NCBI GenBank assembly: GCA_019163175.1 | Contig: JAFLKN010000037.1 | Location: 1 to 64,000, forward strand | Source of the DNA: Prolixibacteraceae bacterium | GTDB taxonomy: Bacteria; Bacteroidota; Bacteroidia; Bacteroidales; Prolixibacteraceae | Length of the DNA: 64,000 nucleotides | Direction: 5' to 3' | Shown here: one piece after another, positions 26,557-35,797 of the stretch | How positions within the stretch are numbered: position 1 is the stretch's first letter | Layout of the letters: each line of letters opens with the position of its first letter | Notes under the pieces: generated by a model | The model's input: the letters and a program-made list of their open reading frames with translations, nothing else | Database searches by the model: none | What the model was told of the DNA's origin: nothing | Program-made: the position numbers and the translations under genes

Positions 26557-27354
26557 TCAGGCAACCTCAATTACATTTCCCGATTTTACAGGCAAAAACT
26601 TATAACTTTTTGAGATAGCTACCAGCGCCGGGAAAGCCGTGCAATGCGAAGGAATTACCTGTTCAACATGCATAGCTTTCATGCACTCAATCGTAAGCTG
26701 TGTAACAGAATCATCGTTTTGCAGATGAAAACCACCAATTACCATGTGCACGTCTGCAATGCCTGTCACCTTCATGGCATGGGCAGTCATGTTACAAATT
26801 CCGGAATGCGCGCAGCCTGAAACCACAACCAGGCCTTTGTTTGTAATGATGGCCAATCCCGAATCATCCAATACAAAATCATCCGAACCATCCGCTTTTT
26901 TAAATGCTGTCTTTTGATTTTCGAAATCTGTCAAACGCGGAATCTCGCCCAGAAAAAATACTTGTTCAGAAAATTTAACTGGTTCACGACTGGTTTGCAG
27001 ATCGAATCTACTCTCAATTTCGTCTTGTGTCCATTTGATTCCAAGACTGGTATTGTTTGATTTGCGGTATCTTTTCAGAAAAGAATCAGGATGACAAATC
27101 AATTTTTGCCCTTTAAAAAGCTGCAATCCCCCCGAGTGGTCGTCGTGACCATGACTTAACACAATAGTTTCAATTTTCTGAAGATCGATATTCAGGATTT
27201 GAGCATTGTATTCAATCAGGTCTGAAGAACTGGTATCGAACAAAACGGTACGATCAGCTTCAATCAGAAAAGATAAGCCGTGTTCGGCACGACACCATCG
27301 TCCGGCTGTATTGTCATTCAAAACACTGATTTTTAGCTTGCCTTTAGGGTTCAC
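26557..27354 (-). CDS. Metallo-beta-lactamase-fold protein (MBL, dihydropterin synthase-like class)
   Basis: The 265-aa protein has the metal motif SHGHDDHSGG (about 66-75), later metal ligands in VSGCAHSGICN and GGFHL, and a C-terminal PSHCT. This is the MJ0936/RFA-P synthase-related subgroup of the MBL hydrolases, whose bacterial substrates are mostly unknown. The start is GTG at 27354, overlapping the TGA stop of the aldo/keto reductase gene (GTGA), which indicates translational coupling. No ATG candidate exists near the N-terminus. Last gene of the rlmH-kinase-AKR-MBL run. Confidence 0.85.
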   Translation of the reverse strand: MNPKGKLKISVLNDNTAGRWCRAEHGLSFLIEADRTVLFDTSSSDLIEYNAQILNIDLQKIETIVLSHGHDDHSGGLQLFKGQKLICHPDSFLKRYRKSNNTSLGIKWTQDEIESRFDLQTSREPVKFSEQVFFLGEIPRLTDFENQKTAFKKADGSDDFVLDDSGLAIITNKGLVVVSGCAHSGICNMTAHAMKVTGIADVHMVIGGFHLQNDDSVTQLTIECMKAMHVEQVIPSHCTAFPALVAISKSYKFLPVKSGNVIEVA

Positions 27355-28346
27355 AATTCTAGCTTTAGTTTGGCAAGTTCAGCGTTGATGAAACTTACTT
27401 CTTCAGTACTCAGTTTCAGCTGAGCAGCCTTTGCATTTTCAACAGATTGTGCAGCATTGCGGGCACCAACTAAGGCAATTGTAATACCGGGCTGATCAAT
27501 TGTCCACCTGATCACCAACTGACTCAATGTAGCATTCTTTTCATCAGCCAAAGGTTTTATCTTATCCAGAAAGGCATTTGTCAACTGAATATTTTTGCCG
27601 GAATAATACGATTGATCGGCCCGGGTGTCACCTTCGGCAAACGAATGTCCGGGCTTTATCTTCCCTGAAAGTAAACCTCTTTGCAAAGGGCTATATGCAA
27701 GCACCGATTTGTTGTTCTCAATCAGGTATGGAACAAGTTCGTGTTCAATATCGCGTTTGATCATGCTGTACGAAACCTGATCGGAAACCAAATCGATGTA
27801 TTTGGCAGATTCTTTCATCAGTTCCACATCGTAATTGCAAACTCCAGCATAACGAACTTTACCTTCTTTTATTAACCGAGCAACGGCTTCCATCGTTTCC
27901 TGCACTGGAGTTGTCGGATCGGCCCAATGAATCTGGTAAAGATCGATATAATCGGTACCCAGCAATCGTAAACTGGTTTCACATTCTTTTATGATGCCAT
28001 CCTTGCCTGAATACCGATAAATATCGAGAGGCTTTCCCTGGTTGTCGCGACTGTTAAAAAAGAACTGCCCTTTAGTTCCCGACCAGCTCAGTCCGAATTT
28101 GGTAAGAATCTGAACCCGATCGCGGGGAATTCCTTTAATGGCCTCGCCCACAATTTCTTCGCTTAATCCTTGCCCGTATGCCGGAGCCGTATCAATTGAT
28201 GTTACTCCGCAATCGAAGCCTGCCCGAATAGCATTTACGGCTTCAGAACGCTCAGTTCCTCCCCACATCCAGCCTCCGGCGGCCCACGCGCCAAAAGTTA
28301 CTACTGAAAGACTTAAATCTGAATGACCTAATTTCCGGTATTCCAT
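27351..28346 (-). CDS. Aldo/keto reductase
   Basis: This is a 331-aa NADPH-dependent oxidoreductase of the AKR TIM-barrel superfamily. The catalytic tetrad is visible as Asp and Tyr in SIDTAPAYGQG, Lys in ILTKFG and His in LYQIHWADP. The cofactor region includes YSPLQRGLLSGK and ALVGARNAAQSVEN. It is closest to the AKR11/12-like bacterial group, often called general stress protein or sugar reductase; the substrate is unknown. It starts 11 nt after the large histidine kinase gene, and its stop overlaps the start of the MBL gene. Confidence 0.93.
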   Translation of the reverse strand: MEYRKLGHSDLSLSVVTFGAWAAGGWMWGGTERSEAVNAIRAGFDCGVTSIDTAPAYGQGLSEEIVGEAIKGIPRDRVQILTKFGLSWSGTKGQFFFNSRDNQGKPLDIYRYSGKDGIIKECETSLRLLGTDYIDLYQIHWADPTTPVQETMEAVARLIKEGKVRYAGVCNYDVELMKESAKYIDLVSDQVSYSMIKRDIEHELVPYLIENNKSVLAYSPLQRGLLSGKIKPGHSFAEGDTRADQSYYSGKNIQLTNAFLDKIKPLADEKNATLSQLVIRWTIDQPGITIALVGARNAAQSVENAKAAQLKLSTEEVSFINAELAKLKLEL

Positions 28347-28357
28347 AATTGAATTAT

Positions 28358-31300
28358 TTAAAATTTCCCATTTTTAAAAACAGGCATTTCGATATAAAAT
28401 GTTGTACCCTCAGTTGGTTCGGTGGTGTACCAGATTTTTCCACCAAAATTATCTACAATATTCTTCACAATCGATAATCCAAGTCCCATCCCACTTGTTT
28501 TGGTAGTGAAATTGGGCTGGAACAGATTTTCCTGAGCTTCCTGACTAATGCCCGTTCCATTGTCGCTAATGGTAATCAACACCACCGATTCTTTGGATTG
28601 AACAGCAATGCGCATTTCACCTTTTTGATCAGCCGGTATTGCCTGAATTCCGTTTTTCACCAGATTAAGTAATGCGCGAGAAAATTGCTCCTTATCAGCA
28701 AAAACCTTAAGTTCAGACAGGTTATTTGTTTCCAGCGTAAAATGCAAATTCTGGTTGGGTTCGAATAAAGCACATACATTTTGAAGAACTTCAATCAGGT
28801 TAAACACTTCGTTTTTAGCCTTGGGTATTTGTGCAAAATTCGAGAACTCCGTTGCAATACCCGAAAGTGTATCAATTTGCTCAATAAGGTTTTTAGTTAC
28901 CCGCTCAAAAAAGTCGTCATAATGTTCGTTTCCTTCCTCTTTGGCTCGTTGCAAATACTGAATATTAAGCTTCATCGGGGTGAGCGGATTTTTAATCTCA
29001 TGAGCAATTTGTTTGGCCATTTCTCGCCAGGCCGATTCGCGCTCCGAACGAGCAAGCATTTCAGCACTTTCTGCCAATTCTTCAACTTTATGATTGTATT
29101 CGCTGACCAAAGCTCCAATCTCGTCTTCTCCCTGGTAATTAATCTGTTCATTCTTTTTTCCCAACTGGATTCCCCTTAATTTCTCACGAATCAGGCTCAA
29201 AGGCTGAGTTATTTTATCGGACAACACCACTGCAACAATTACGCTTGCCAGAAAAAGAATGAGGTAAAGATTGATAAAAGCAACAATGAACGTAGAAATA
29301 CTTTGCTTCAGATCATCTTCACGGGTAAAATATGGGAGATTAAGGTAGCCTAAATAATCACCACTATTATTTATAATTGGCTCATAAGCCGAAAGATATG
29401 ACAGAGCACCTATTTTTTCAGGCTGGAAGTAATTGAGTTGATAACGTTCCGACAGTTCGTAGAAAGCTACAGCATTCATTTGCTCAGAAATTACGCCTTT
29501 AGCAAAAATCTCGGGACGGGAAGTTGCCAGTAATTCTCCATTTATGCCATAAATATTGATATCGGTTCTGAAAATATTAGACAATTTGTACAACTCTCTG
29601 AAAAGCCACTGCTGCAGTTCCGGTGTAATTGAATTTACGGTAAGGAGCCGATTCTTAATTTCCTCTGAAATAGATTTCATTTTCTCCTGAAGATCGTACT
29701 GATGGCGCGACCGGTATTCCTGAATGTTATAATATATTGTACCGGCAGCTACAAACAAAAGCGAACCGAGTACAACAGAAATAATTGAAACCTGAATCCG
29801 GAAGCGAAGATCCTGCGGAATGATTATTTTCCGGAAATTGGCATTACCCACCATTGAAAGTGCAACTACAAAAACAAAATAGAAAACAAAAATGTACGGA
29901 AACGAGATCAGATAATCAGAAAATATGAGTGGACGATTGCTTACCACAATGTGGGTTTTATCGTCAAATTTGTATATCAGATGATTATACCCATCCAGTT
30001 TCAAAAGCTGAAATTCTGAATTTGAACTTTTCAAATTAAAAGCCTGCAGGTAGTTATTGTAAGAATATTCCCCTGAACGATTTACTAGTTCTTCTTCGAA
30101 ATATTTGGCATACGAAAGATATTTGTAGCGAAATGGCTTTACAAGCGACTGATCCATTAATAATTCGGGGAAACCAATGCCCTCAGAAATTTCCCTTGAA
30201 TTAAGCTCTATAAATAATGAGATTCCGCCCGGATCATCGACTTGCCTGTAATGAAGTTTACCGAAATATGATACCCGGCCATTCATGTAATTCATGTAGT
30301 AGAAGTTGCTTCCAGGCACTTTTATTCCAGAATGACGGATCATGTGCTCGAAATAGGGAAAACAAGGTTCCCACACATTCTCTGGCTTAATTATCAGGCT
30401 GTCGCTTTCGCTACAAAATGTATACTGAATATCATATTTTCTGAAATACCCACTGAAATAGGTTCGTGTCAGATAGTTCTCAAGATCACCGTAAGGTGAT
30501 ACAAGTAACTTTGGAATAATGGAATCGGTGCTAATCTGGCCTTGCATCCTCGATAGAAAAACTTCGGCAACCGGATCCTGCTCAGAGCTTAGTGTGATAG
30601 CCCAAAGTCTTTGAACCTCTATCTCCCTCTTTTTTATCGTATGATAAACCACCAGTAAACTAATGATTGAAAAAAGTGATATAAAAAGGATTGAATAAGA
30701 AAGTGAATAGAGTGAAATGTGCATTGTGCTGATCTGGCACTGAAGAACATTGACTGCAAAAAAAAGTGTGAGCAGAAATAGAATTCCTGAAGGGAAAAAG
30801 ATGCACAAAACAACCAGAACAAAAAGCAAAATCATGTTTATCTTCAGGAAGATATTCTTTCTGATAAGATGTTCGGTACGCTCAATAATCTTGAGATGAA
30901 TCAGAAAAACCGAGAAGAGCAGCATGGCAATAGCCAAATAGCTACTTACACTAAATTGATCAATATCGGTAATCCGATTTAGTTTATAGGTTATATTACT
31001 ATTCCTGATCAGATTTTCAATCATAAAACCAACTACCTGATATAGAACGCCCGTAAAAACAAATAATGGGATAATCACATTTCGGTGTAACTGATCGGCG
31101 GGTGAAAATTCTCTGACAAATACCAGACTCCAGAAAAAGAACAGAACAGAGATTAAAAAGAAATCGCCCAATGAAGGCAACCAAGTTAAAACCGCATAAT
31201 ACTGAGCACTGAATATACTTAAATAGCCCAGTATAACAGGTATTCTTAAGATGATATGAATCCAGTAAATCGAAAACAGAATTATCAGAACAACCAGCAT

Positions 31301-32023
31301 TTTTACTGCAAAATGTTCATCTCTATATGTACTTATCCGATGATAAAGCGCAAACAGCAAGAAAAGAAAACCGAGCAGATACAAAAAGGCCGGGAAATAG
31401 AGCTGCGATTCTTTTGCAAATTTAGTTCCGGAAGGTACAATCGAAAATAGGAATTGGTTGGTTATATCGCGTATTTCCTGTGCATTTTTATCCCGGGAAG
31501 AGATAATCTTAAAATCGGCCGGAAGTCGAAATGGAGGAACATACGAGTTTTCGAGGAATTGATTTTCGTAAGAATAGCTGTACTTAATGTGAACCAAGCC
31601 AATCAATTCATGATCGCCAACAATTCTCTTTTGAGCTATAAAAATACCATTGGGCAAGGTAAGCAACCTGTTTTCAGTCGAAAATCTGTTTCTCAAATTG
31701 GGGAAGGTAAACTGATTGCTCGACCAATAAACCATTTTCGAGCCTTTGAAAATGACGAAGCCCAAACCCTCATCTTCAAATAAATGGTTCAAGTCGGAAA
31801 AAGTAGAAACGTAGTTATCAGCAGACAAGCTATCTGTTAATTTCTTTTCCGCTATATTAAGGTAATCCGAGAGTCTTGATTCCTGATCCAACAAGGTATT
31901 TCTGAAAGTCTGAATCAGCTTTATTTCTGGATGTTTATTCAGGGTTTGCTGTTCCTGAACAACCGCCAAAATAAAAAACAGGGCGGAAAGAATAGATAAT
32001 ATATATTTTCTGAACTCCTTCAT
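28358..32023 (-). CDS. Large NtrY-like membrane histidine kinase
   Basis: This 1221-aa kinase has an N-terminal hydrophobic segment, an extracytoplasmic sensor-like region (about 25-205), a cluster of about six to eight membrane helices (about 210-480), a second extracytoplasmic region, and another helix. It then has two further helices framing a sensor loop (about 760-925) and a HAMP-like linker. The HisKA H-box is KQIAHEIKNPLTPMKLN (His near 1009), and the HATPase domain ends it (LLNLVKNGIQA, DNGTGI, GMGLGLSIVKNIVDNFGG). The H-box and layout resemble NtrY. No response regulator is adjacent, so its partner is elsewhere. It lies 56 nt after rlmH and before the AKR and MBL genes. Confidence 0.9.
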   Translation of the reverse strand: MKEFRKYILSILSALFFILAVVQEQQTLNKHPEIKLIQTFRNTLLDQESRLSDYLNIAEKKLTDSLSADNYVSTFSDLNHLFEDEGLGFVIFKGSKMVYWSSNQFTFPNLRNRFSTENRLLTLPNGIFIAQKRIVGDHELIGLVHIKYSYSYENQFLENSYVPPFRLPADFKIISSRDKNAQEIRDITNQFLFSIVPSGTKFAKESQLYFPAFLYLLGFLFLLFALYHRISTYRDEHFAVKMLVVLIILFSIYWIHIILRIPVILGYLSIFSAQYYAVLTWLPSLGDFFLISVLFFFWSLVFVREFSPADQLHRNVIIPLFVFTGVLYQVVGFMIENLIRNSNITYKLNRITDIDQFSVSSYLAIAMLLFSVFLIHLKIIERTEHLIRKNIFLKINMILLFVLVVLCIFFPSGILFLLTLFFAVNVLQCQISTMHISLYSLSYSILFISLFSIISLLVVYHTIKKREIEVQRLWAITLSSEQDPVAEVFLSRMQGQISTDSIIPKLLVSPYGDLENYLTRTYFSGYFRKYDIQYTFCSESDSLIIKPENVWEPCFPYFEHMIRHSGIKVPGSNFYYMNYMNGRVSYFGKLHYRQVDDPGGISLFIELNSREISEGIGFPELLMDQSLVKPFRYKYLSYAKYFEEELVNRSGEYSYNNYLQAFNLKSSNSEFQLLKLDGYNHLIYKFDDKTHIVVSNRPLIFSDYLISFPYIFVFYFVFVVALSMVGNANFRKIIIPQDLRFRIQVSIISVVLGSLLFVAAGTIYYNIQEYRSRHQYDLQEKMKSISEEIKNRLLTVNSITPELQQWLFRELYKLSNIFRTDINIYGINGELLATSRPEIFAKGVISEQMNAVAFYELSERYQLNYFQPEKIGALSYLSAYEPIINNSGDYLGYLNLPYFTREDDLKQSISTFIVAFINLYLILFLASVIVAVVLSDKITQPLSLIREKLRGIQLGKKNEQINYQGEDEIGALVSEYNHKVEELAESAEMLARSERESAWREMAKQIAHEIKNPLTPMKLNIQYLQRAKEEGNEHYDDFFERVTKNLIEQIDTLSGIATEFSNFAQIPKAKNEVFNLIEVLQNVCALFEPNQNLHFTLETNNLSELKVFADKEQFSRALLNLVKNGIQAIPADQKGEMRIAVQSKESVVLITISDNGTGISQEAQENLFQPNFTTKTSGMGLGLSIVKNIVDNFGGKIWYTTEPTEGTTFYIEMPVFKNGKF

Positions 32024-32079
32024 GCCACAAAATAATCATTTTACGGTTTAATATGGAATAAACTGGCGAGAATAATTAC

Positions 32080-32553
32080 TTAATCATGATGATAGGGTTC
32101 ACCCTTCAGAATAGTCATTGCCCTATAGAGTTGCTCGACAAATATAAGCCGAACCATCTGATGCGAAAATGTCATTCGGGAAAGACTTAATTTTCCATTT
32201 GCGCGTGCATAAACGTTTCCTGAAAAACCATAAGGACCGCCAATTACTATTACCATCCGTTTTACTCCAGCAATCATCTTTCTTTCCAAAAATCGTGCAA
32301 ATTCAACCGATGAGGATTCAATTCCCTGTTCGTCCAGCAAAAACAATTCATCAGAAGTAGTAACTTGCTGAAGAATAAGCTCCCCCTCCTTTTCCTTTTG
32401 CTGTGGTTCGCTCAGGTTCTTCGAATTTTTCAAATCAGGAATTACCTTCATATCAAATGAAATATAATGTGGTATGCGCTTTAGGAAAATCTCAATTCCC
32501 TTTTGCAAATAGGCTTCATCTGTTTTCCCAATGACCAGTAGACAAATTTTCAT
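32080..32553 (-). CDS. rlmH: 23S rRNA pseudouridine-1915 N3-methyltransferase RlmH
   Basis: RlmH methylates pseudouridine 1915 in helix 69 of 23S rRNA on the assembled 70S ribosome using SAM. The 157-aa SPOUT protein has the trefoil-knot sequence VIVIGGPYGFSGNVYARANGKLSLSRMTFSHQMVRLIFVEQLYRA and the C-terminal YHHD that is diagnostic for the family. A TACCTTTG box at 32590-32583 lies 29 nt upstream. It opens the rlmH-kinase-AKR-MBL unit and is divergent from the DUF4783 gene. Confidence 0.97.
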   Translation of the reverse strand: MKICLLVIGKTDEAYLQKGIEIFLKRIPHYISFDMKVIPDLKNSKNLSEPQQKEKEGELILQQVTTSDELFLLDEQGIESSSVEFARFLERKMIAGVKRMVIVIGGPYGFSGNVYARANGKLSLSRMTFSHQMVRLIFVEQLYRAMTILKGEPYHHD

Positions 32554-32582
32554 TTTCAGATATACGAATTTTATTACCTTTA

Positions 32583-32590
32583 CAAAGGTA
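32583..32590 (-). promoter_or_regulatory. -7 box of rlmH
   Basis: TACCTTTG at 32590-32583 on the minus strand is an exact TAnnTTTG, giving a leader of about 22-25 nt. It lies in the 102-nt gap to the divergent DUF4783 gene; the opposite strand shows no clear promoter. Confidence 0.5.
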
Positions 32591-32655
32591 TTCGTTTAAA
32601 TAAAAATTTGCACGGTTTTTGGTAATGAATCCTTCTGAATGAAATTAGTACAAAT

Positions 32656-33060
32656 TTGCAGACAATGAAAAATTTGAAATTGAAACTTATATCCTTATTT
32701 CTTAGCCTTTTTGTAGTGGCAAGTGTTTCGTTTGCCCAGATACCCGACGAAATTGTGGTCAGCATACAAAGTGGAAACGATACCGGACTGGCCAATTTTT
32801 TCAATGAAAATGTGGAGTTGTTTGTGCAGACACATGACGATATTTACAGTAAATCGCAGGCCCAACAGATTGTTGCTGAATTTTTTAAGTCCAACAAGCC
32901 AAAGCAATTCAGCATCCTACATCAGGGTGGACCAGAAGCAGCACGATATGCCGTTGGAAGCCTGACGACCAATACCGGAACTTTCAGAGTCTATATTCTG
33001 CTCAAGAAAAAAAATAACAATTCCTACATTCACCAGCTAAGAATAGAAAAACAAGGCTAA
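32656..33060 (+). CDS. Secreted DUF4783 protein
   Basis: This 134-aa protein has a signal peptide (about 1-24, SVSFAQ) and a small NTF2-like alpha/beta domain. It matches the DUF4783 family, which is restricted to Bacteroidota: IPDEIVVSIQSGNDTGLANFFNENVEL, then SKSQAQQIVAEFFKSNKP and a C-terminal LLKKKNNNSYIHQLRIEK. No function is known. Its stop codon overlaps the ATG of the YihY-like gene (TAATG), so the two are translationally coupled. Confidence 0.85.
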   Translation: MQTMKNLKLKLISLFLSLFVVASVSFAQIPDEIVVSIQSGNDTGLANFFNENVELFVQTHDDIYSKSQAQQIVAEFFKSNKPKQFSILHQGGPEAARYAVGSLTTNTGTFRVYILLKKKNNNSYIHQLRIEKQG

Positions 33061-34004
33061 TGCCTGGAAAAATATCGAAAAAACTGATTCGCTTTTGGGG
33101 AAGAATACTGATTAAAGCAAAAAAAGTCACGTTCCCGGGGCTAGATGGAATGGCCCTTTACGATGTAATGGTTTTTTTCTGGCGCAGCATTGTCGATGGG
33201 TCTTTATCTACTCGAGCTTCGGCCATCGCTTTCAGTTTCTTCCTTGCCATATTCCCAGCCATCATTTTTATTTTTACGCTTATTCCTTATATCCCGATTG
33301 ATAATTTTCAGGACCAATTATTTTTACTAATCAAGGATATGGTTCCTGCCGAAGCTTTCACTGCTATTGAGGAGACGGTGGAAAATATACTCAAAGTTAA
33401 GCGTAGTGGACTACTTTCCTTGGGTTTCTTTATGGCCCTAATTTTTTCGACGAATGGATTTGCATCTATGATGAGCGCATTTGATGCCTCATTGCATAGT
33501 TTTGAGCGCCGCACCTGGCTTGGACAACGCCTGATAGCCCTATTGCTGCTGGCCATACTTTCGGTTCTTCTCACAATAGCCATCGCATTAATTACCTATG
33601 GTCAGTCGTTTATAAACTACCTTGTTAATAACGGTTATCTGAAAGATCATTTCATTTTTTATGCTCTTACTCTAGGAAAGTGGATCGTTATTTTGTTTCT
33701 CTTTTTCATTGCCAACTCGTTCTTATTTTATCTGGCTCCAGCCAAAAAGACCAAATGGAGATTTATTTCGGCCGGAGGTACACTTTCAACCATTTTGTGC
33801 ATATTCACATTTGTTGGGTTTTCGTATTACATCAACAATTTTGGGCAATACAACAAGCTGTACGGATCAATCGGTACACTATTGGTCATTATGCTTTTGA
33901 TGTATCTAATTTCAATGATTTTGCTGATTGGATTCGAGTTGAATGCCAGTATTAACGAAGCTATAAAACAATCAAAGGGATTATTTCCGCGCAAAAAAAC
34001 ATGA
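33060..34004 (+). CDS. YihY/BrkB-family inner-membrane protein
   Basis: The 314-aa protein has about six membrane helices and the YihY/UPF0761 signature near the N-terminus (RASAIAFSFFLAIFPAIIFIFTLIPYIP). The loop SLHSFERRTWLGQRLIALL and the final VIMLLMYLISMILLIGFELNASINEAI are also typical. The family was once thought to be RNase BN, which was later withdrawn; it may be an envelope or lipid transporter. It is coupled to DUF4783 upstream and converges on the rhomboid genes, sharing a hairpin at its 3' end. Confidence 0.9.
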   Translation: MPGKISKKLIRFWGRILIKAKKVTFPGLDGMALYDVMVFFWRSIVDGSLSTRASAIAFSFFLAIFPAIIFIFTLIPYIPIDNFQDQLFLLIKDMVPAEAFTAIEETVENILKVKRSGLLSLGFFMALIFSTNGFASMMSAFDASLHSFERRTWLGQRLIALLLLAILSVLLTIAIALITYGQSFINYLVNNGYLKDHFIFYALTLGKWIVILFLFFIANSFLFYLAPAKKTKWRFISAGGTLSTILCIFTFVGFSYYINNFGQYNKLYGSIGTLLVIMLLMYLISMILLIGFELNASINEAIKQSKGLFPRKKT

Positions 34005-34031
34005 TGGAGTTAATCCTGATAGTATCATGTT
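33992..34031 (-). terminator. Terminator after the rhomboid pair
   Basis: On the minus strand AACATGAT (34031-34024) pairs with ATCATGTT (34005-33998) across an 18-nt loop and runs into six or seven Ts. It overlaps the end of the convergent YihY gene. The loop is long, so confidence is moderate. Confidence 0.5.
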
Positions 34032-34902
34032 ATTCCTTACCCATCCGGAATAAAATTTCCTTTTCTTCCTTCGAGAGCGAGTCGTAGCCCGATTTACTGA
34101 TTTTATCCAAAATGCCGTTCATCCGGGTTTTATCCTGATTTTTCATCCGGTTGTATTCAATATCGTCAACAGGTTTGCGATACGAAATTTTAACTTTGGG
34201 TTTTGGCGCCATACTTTTTTTAATACCAGTAAAAAGCTTCGTAATCCATTTACCCAAATCTACACCTCGACGAAGCTGAAGCACGTATATCATGCCCCAG
34301 AATGCGCCCCCGAGGTGTGCAAGGTTACCACCGGCATTGGTCGATGAAATACCGATAACATACATAAATACTGAAAAGAGAGCAATGTATTTCATTTTCA
34401 CCGGACCAATGAACATCAGTTGCAGCGTGTGATTCGGCGCGTACACAGCCAAAGCTGTAACTATTGCAATTACTGATGCCGAAGCTCCTAAAAGTCTTGA
34501 ATCGACAACAATTTCAGAAAAAACCGGAAACGAATTGTACCCGGCCACATAAAATAAACCACCGGCAATTCCGCCAAGCAAATAAATGGCAACTAATTTA
34601 CCCTGATCAAAATAACCAAGAAAAATCTGCCCCATCCAATACAGCCAAAGCAGGTTAAACAAGATATGAAGAAAGTCGAAATGCAGAAACATGTAGGTCA
34701 AAAGTGTCCATGGACGACTGGCAAGCAATCCAAAATCGGCAGGGAGGGCCAACCAATCCAGAAACGGAAACTGTGTACCCGAAAGAAAATAAAAAACATT
34801 CACAATCCTGACCAGAAGGAAAATGCCCAGATTAATGTAGATTAGTCTGGTTAAAGCCGATCCTTCTCTAAATGATTCTTTGATTTCGTCAAGCAGATTC
34901 AT
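34030..34902 (-). CDS. Rhomboid intramembrane serine protease, C-terminally extended
   Basis: The 290-aa protein has six predicted helices in the first ~205 residues, with HFDFLHILFNLLWLYWMG (conserved His/Asn region), the catalytic Ser in LGASASVIAI and the catalytic His in NLAHLGGAFWG. A Lys-rich cytoplasmic tail of about 80 residues follows. Rhomboids cleave membrane proteins within the lipid bilayer. It lies 2 nt after a second rhomboid gene, so the pair is cotranscribed. Substrates are unknown. The Ser/His dyad suggests it is active. Confidence 0.92.
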   Translation of the reverse strand: MNLLDEIKESFREGSALTRLIYINLGIFLLVRIVNVFYFLSGTQFPFLDWLALPADFGLLASRPWTLLTYMFLHFDFLHILFNLLWLYWMGQIFLGYFDQGKLVAIYLLGGIAGGLFYVAGYNSFPVFSEIVVDSRLLGASASVIAIVTALAVYAPNHTLQLMFIGPVKMKYIALFSVFMYVIGISSTNAGGNLAHLGGAFWGMIYVLQLRRGVDLGKWITKLFTGIKKSMAPKPKVKISYRKPVDDIEYNRMKNQDKTRMNGILDKISKSGYDSLSKEEKEILFRMGKE

Positions 34903-34904
34903 GC

Positions 34905-35645
34905 CTAGTAAAAATGGGTAGTGTGTTTATTCCAATATCTGATCATAAAAAACCCGAAAAGCATTCCACCTAAATGTGCGAAATGGGCAATGTTACTTCC
35001 GGTATTGGCAATTCCGCTAAAAAGCTCAATGGCACCGTAACCCATCACAAAATATTTGGCTTTAATCGGAATTGGTGGAAATAACAACATCAACTCTGTG
35101 TTGGGAAATAACATTCCAAATCCGAGCAAGATACCAAAAACAGCGCCGGAAGCGCCGACTGTTGGCATGTTTAAAATATTATTGAGTTTGAATGCCTGTG
35201 GATCGGTAAAGTTCTTTCCCTGATTGAATATTTCGGTTCCCTGGCTCACTACCATCTGAACGGTTTCGGGTAACATTTTGCTGGCCAGATAATGAAATTC
35301 AATGAAATTCACCAAAGTGTGCAAGGCCGCCGCGCCTAATCCGGTAACAAAATAGTAGATAAAAAACCGTTTTGGTCCCCAAACGCTTTCCAATACCCGG
35401 CCAAACATCCATAGCGCAAACATATTAAAGACAAGATGCCATATGTCGCCATGCATAAACAGATGCGTAACAAGCTGGAATGGCCTGAAATCGGGCGATT
35501 CAAAATAATGCAATCCAAGAATTTTGTACAAATCAACTCCCCTCATGCCCAGAACATAAGTAATAAATAACATGATGGCATTGATGATAATCAGGTTTTT
35601 AACAACCGGAGGAATGGTATTGATGCTGGGTCTGAAATTATTCAT
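34905..35645 (-). CDS. Rhomboid intramembrane serine protease
   Basis: This 246-aa rhomboid has the loop segment HLFMHGDIWHLVFNMFALWMFG, the catalytic Ser in VGASGAVFGILLGF and the catalytic His in IAHFAHLGGMLFG. An insertion of about 45 residues (roughly 115-160, extracytoplasmic) lies between the second and third conserved blocks. It is the first gene of a two-rhomboid operon. An AATCTTTG sequence at 35687-35680 is a possible but imperfect -7 box. Substrates unknown. Confidence 0.94.
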   Translation of the reverse strand: MNNFRPSINTIPPVVKNLIIINAIMLFITYVLGMRGVDLYKILGLHYFESPDFRPFQLVTHLFMHGDIWHLVFNMFALWMFGRVLESVWGPKRFFIYYFVTGLGAAALHTLVNFIEFHYLASKMLPETVQMVVSQGTEIFNQGKNFTDPQAFKLNNILNMPTVGASGAVFGILLGFGMLFPNTELMLLFPPIPIKAKYFVMGYGAIELFSGIANTGSNIAHFAHLGGMLFGFFMIRYWNKHTTHFY

Positions 35646-35797
35646 TCGTAATTATTTTTGTTTCTACTTATTCATGTTTCAAAGATTGGATTTTGCTTTC
35701 AAGAATCACACCAAGATGTAACTTTAAACACTTAAGCCTAAACTTCGTTTACCAAAGTAGCAATTTTCTGAATTGCTCGGCTTTTTCAGCCAAATTG

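Noticed and set aside
35755-35797. Hairpin-like sequence between mutL and the rhomboids
   Set aside because: Only a 4-bp inner stem with a distant outer pairing and no T tract on the relevant strand; not a convincing terminator.
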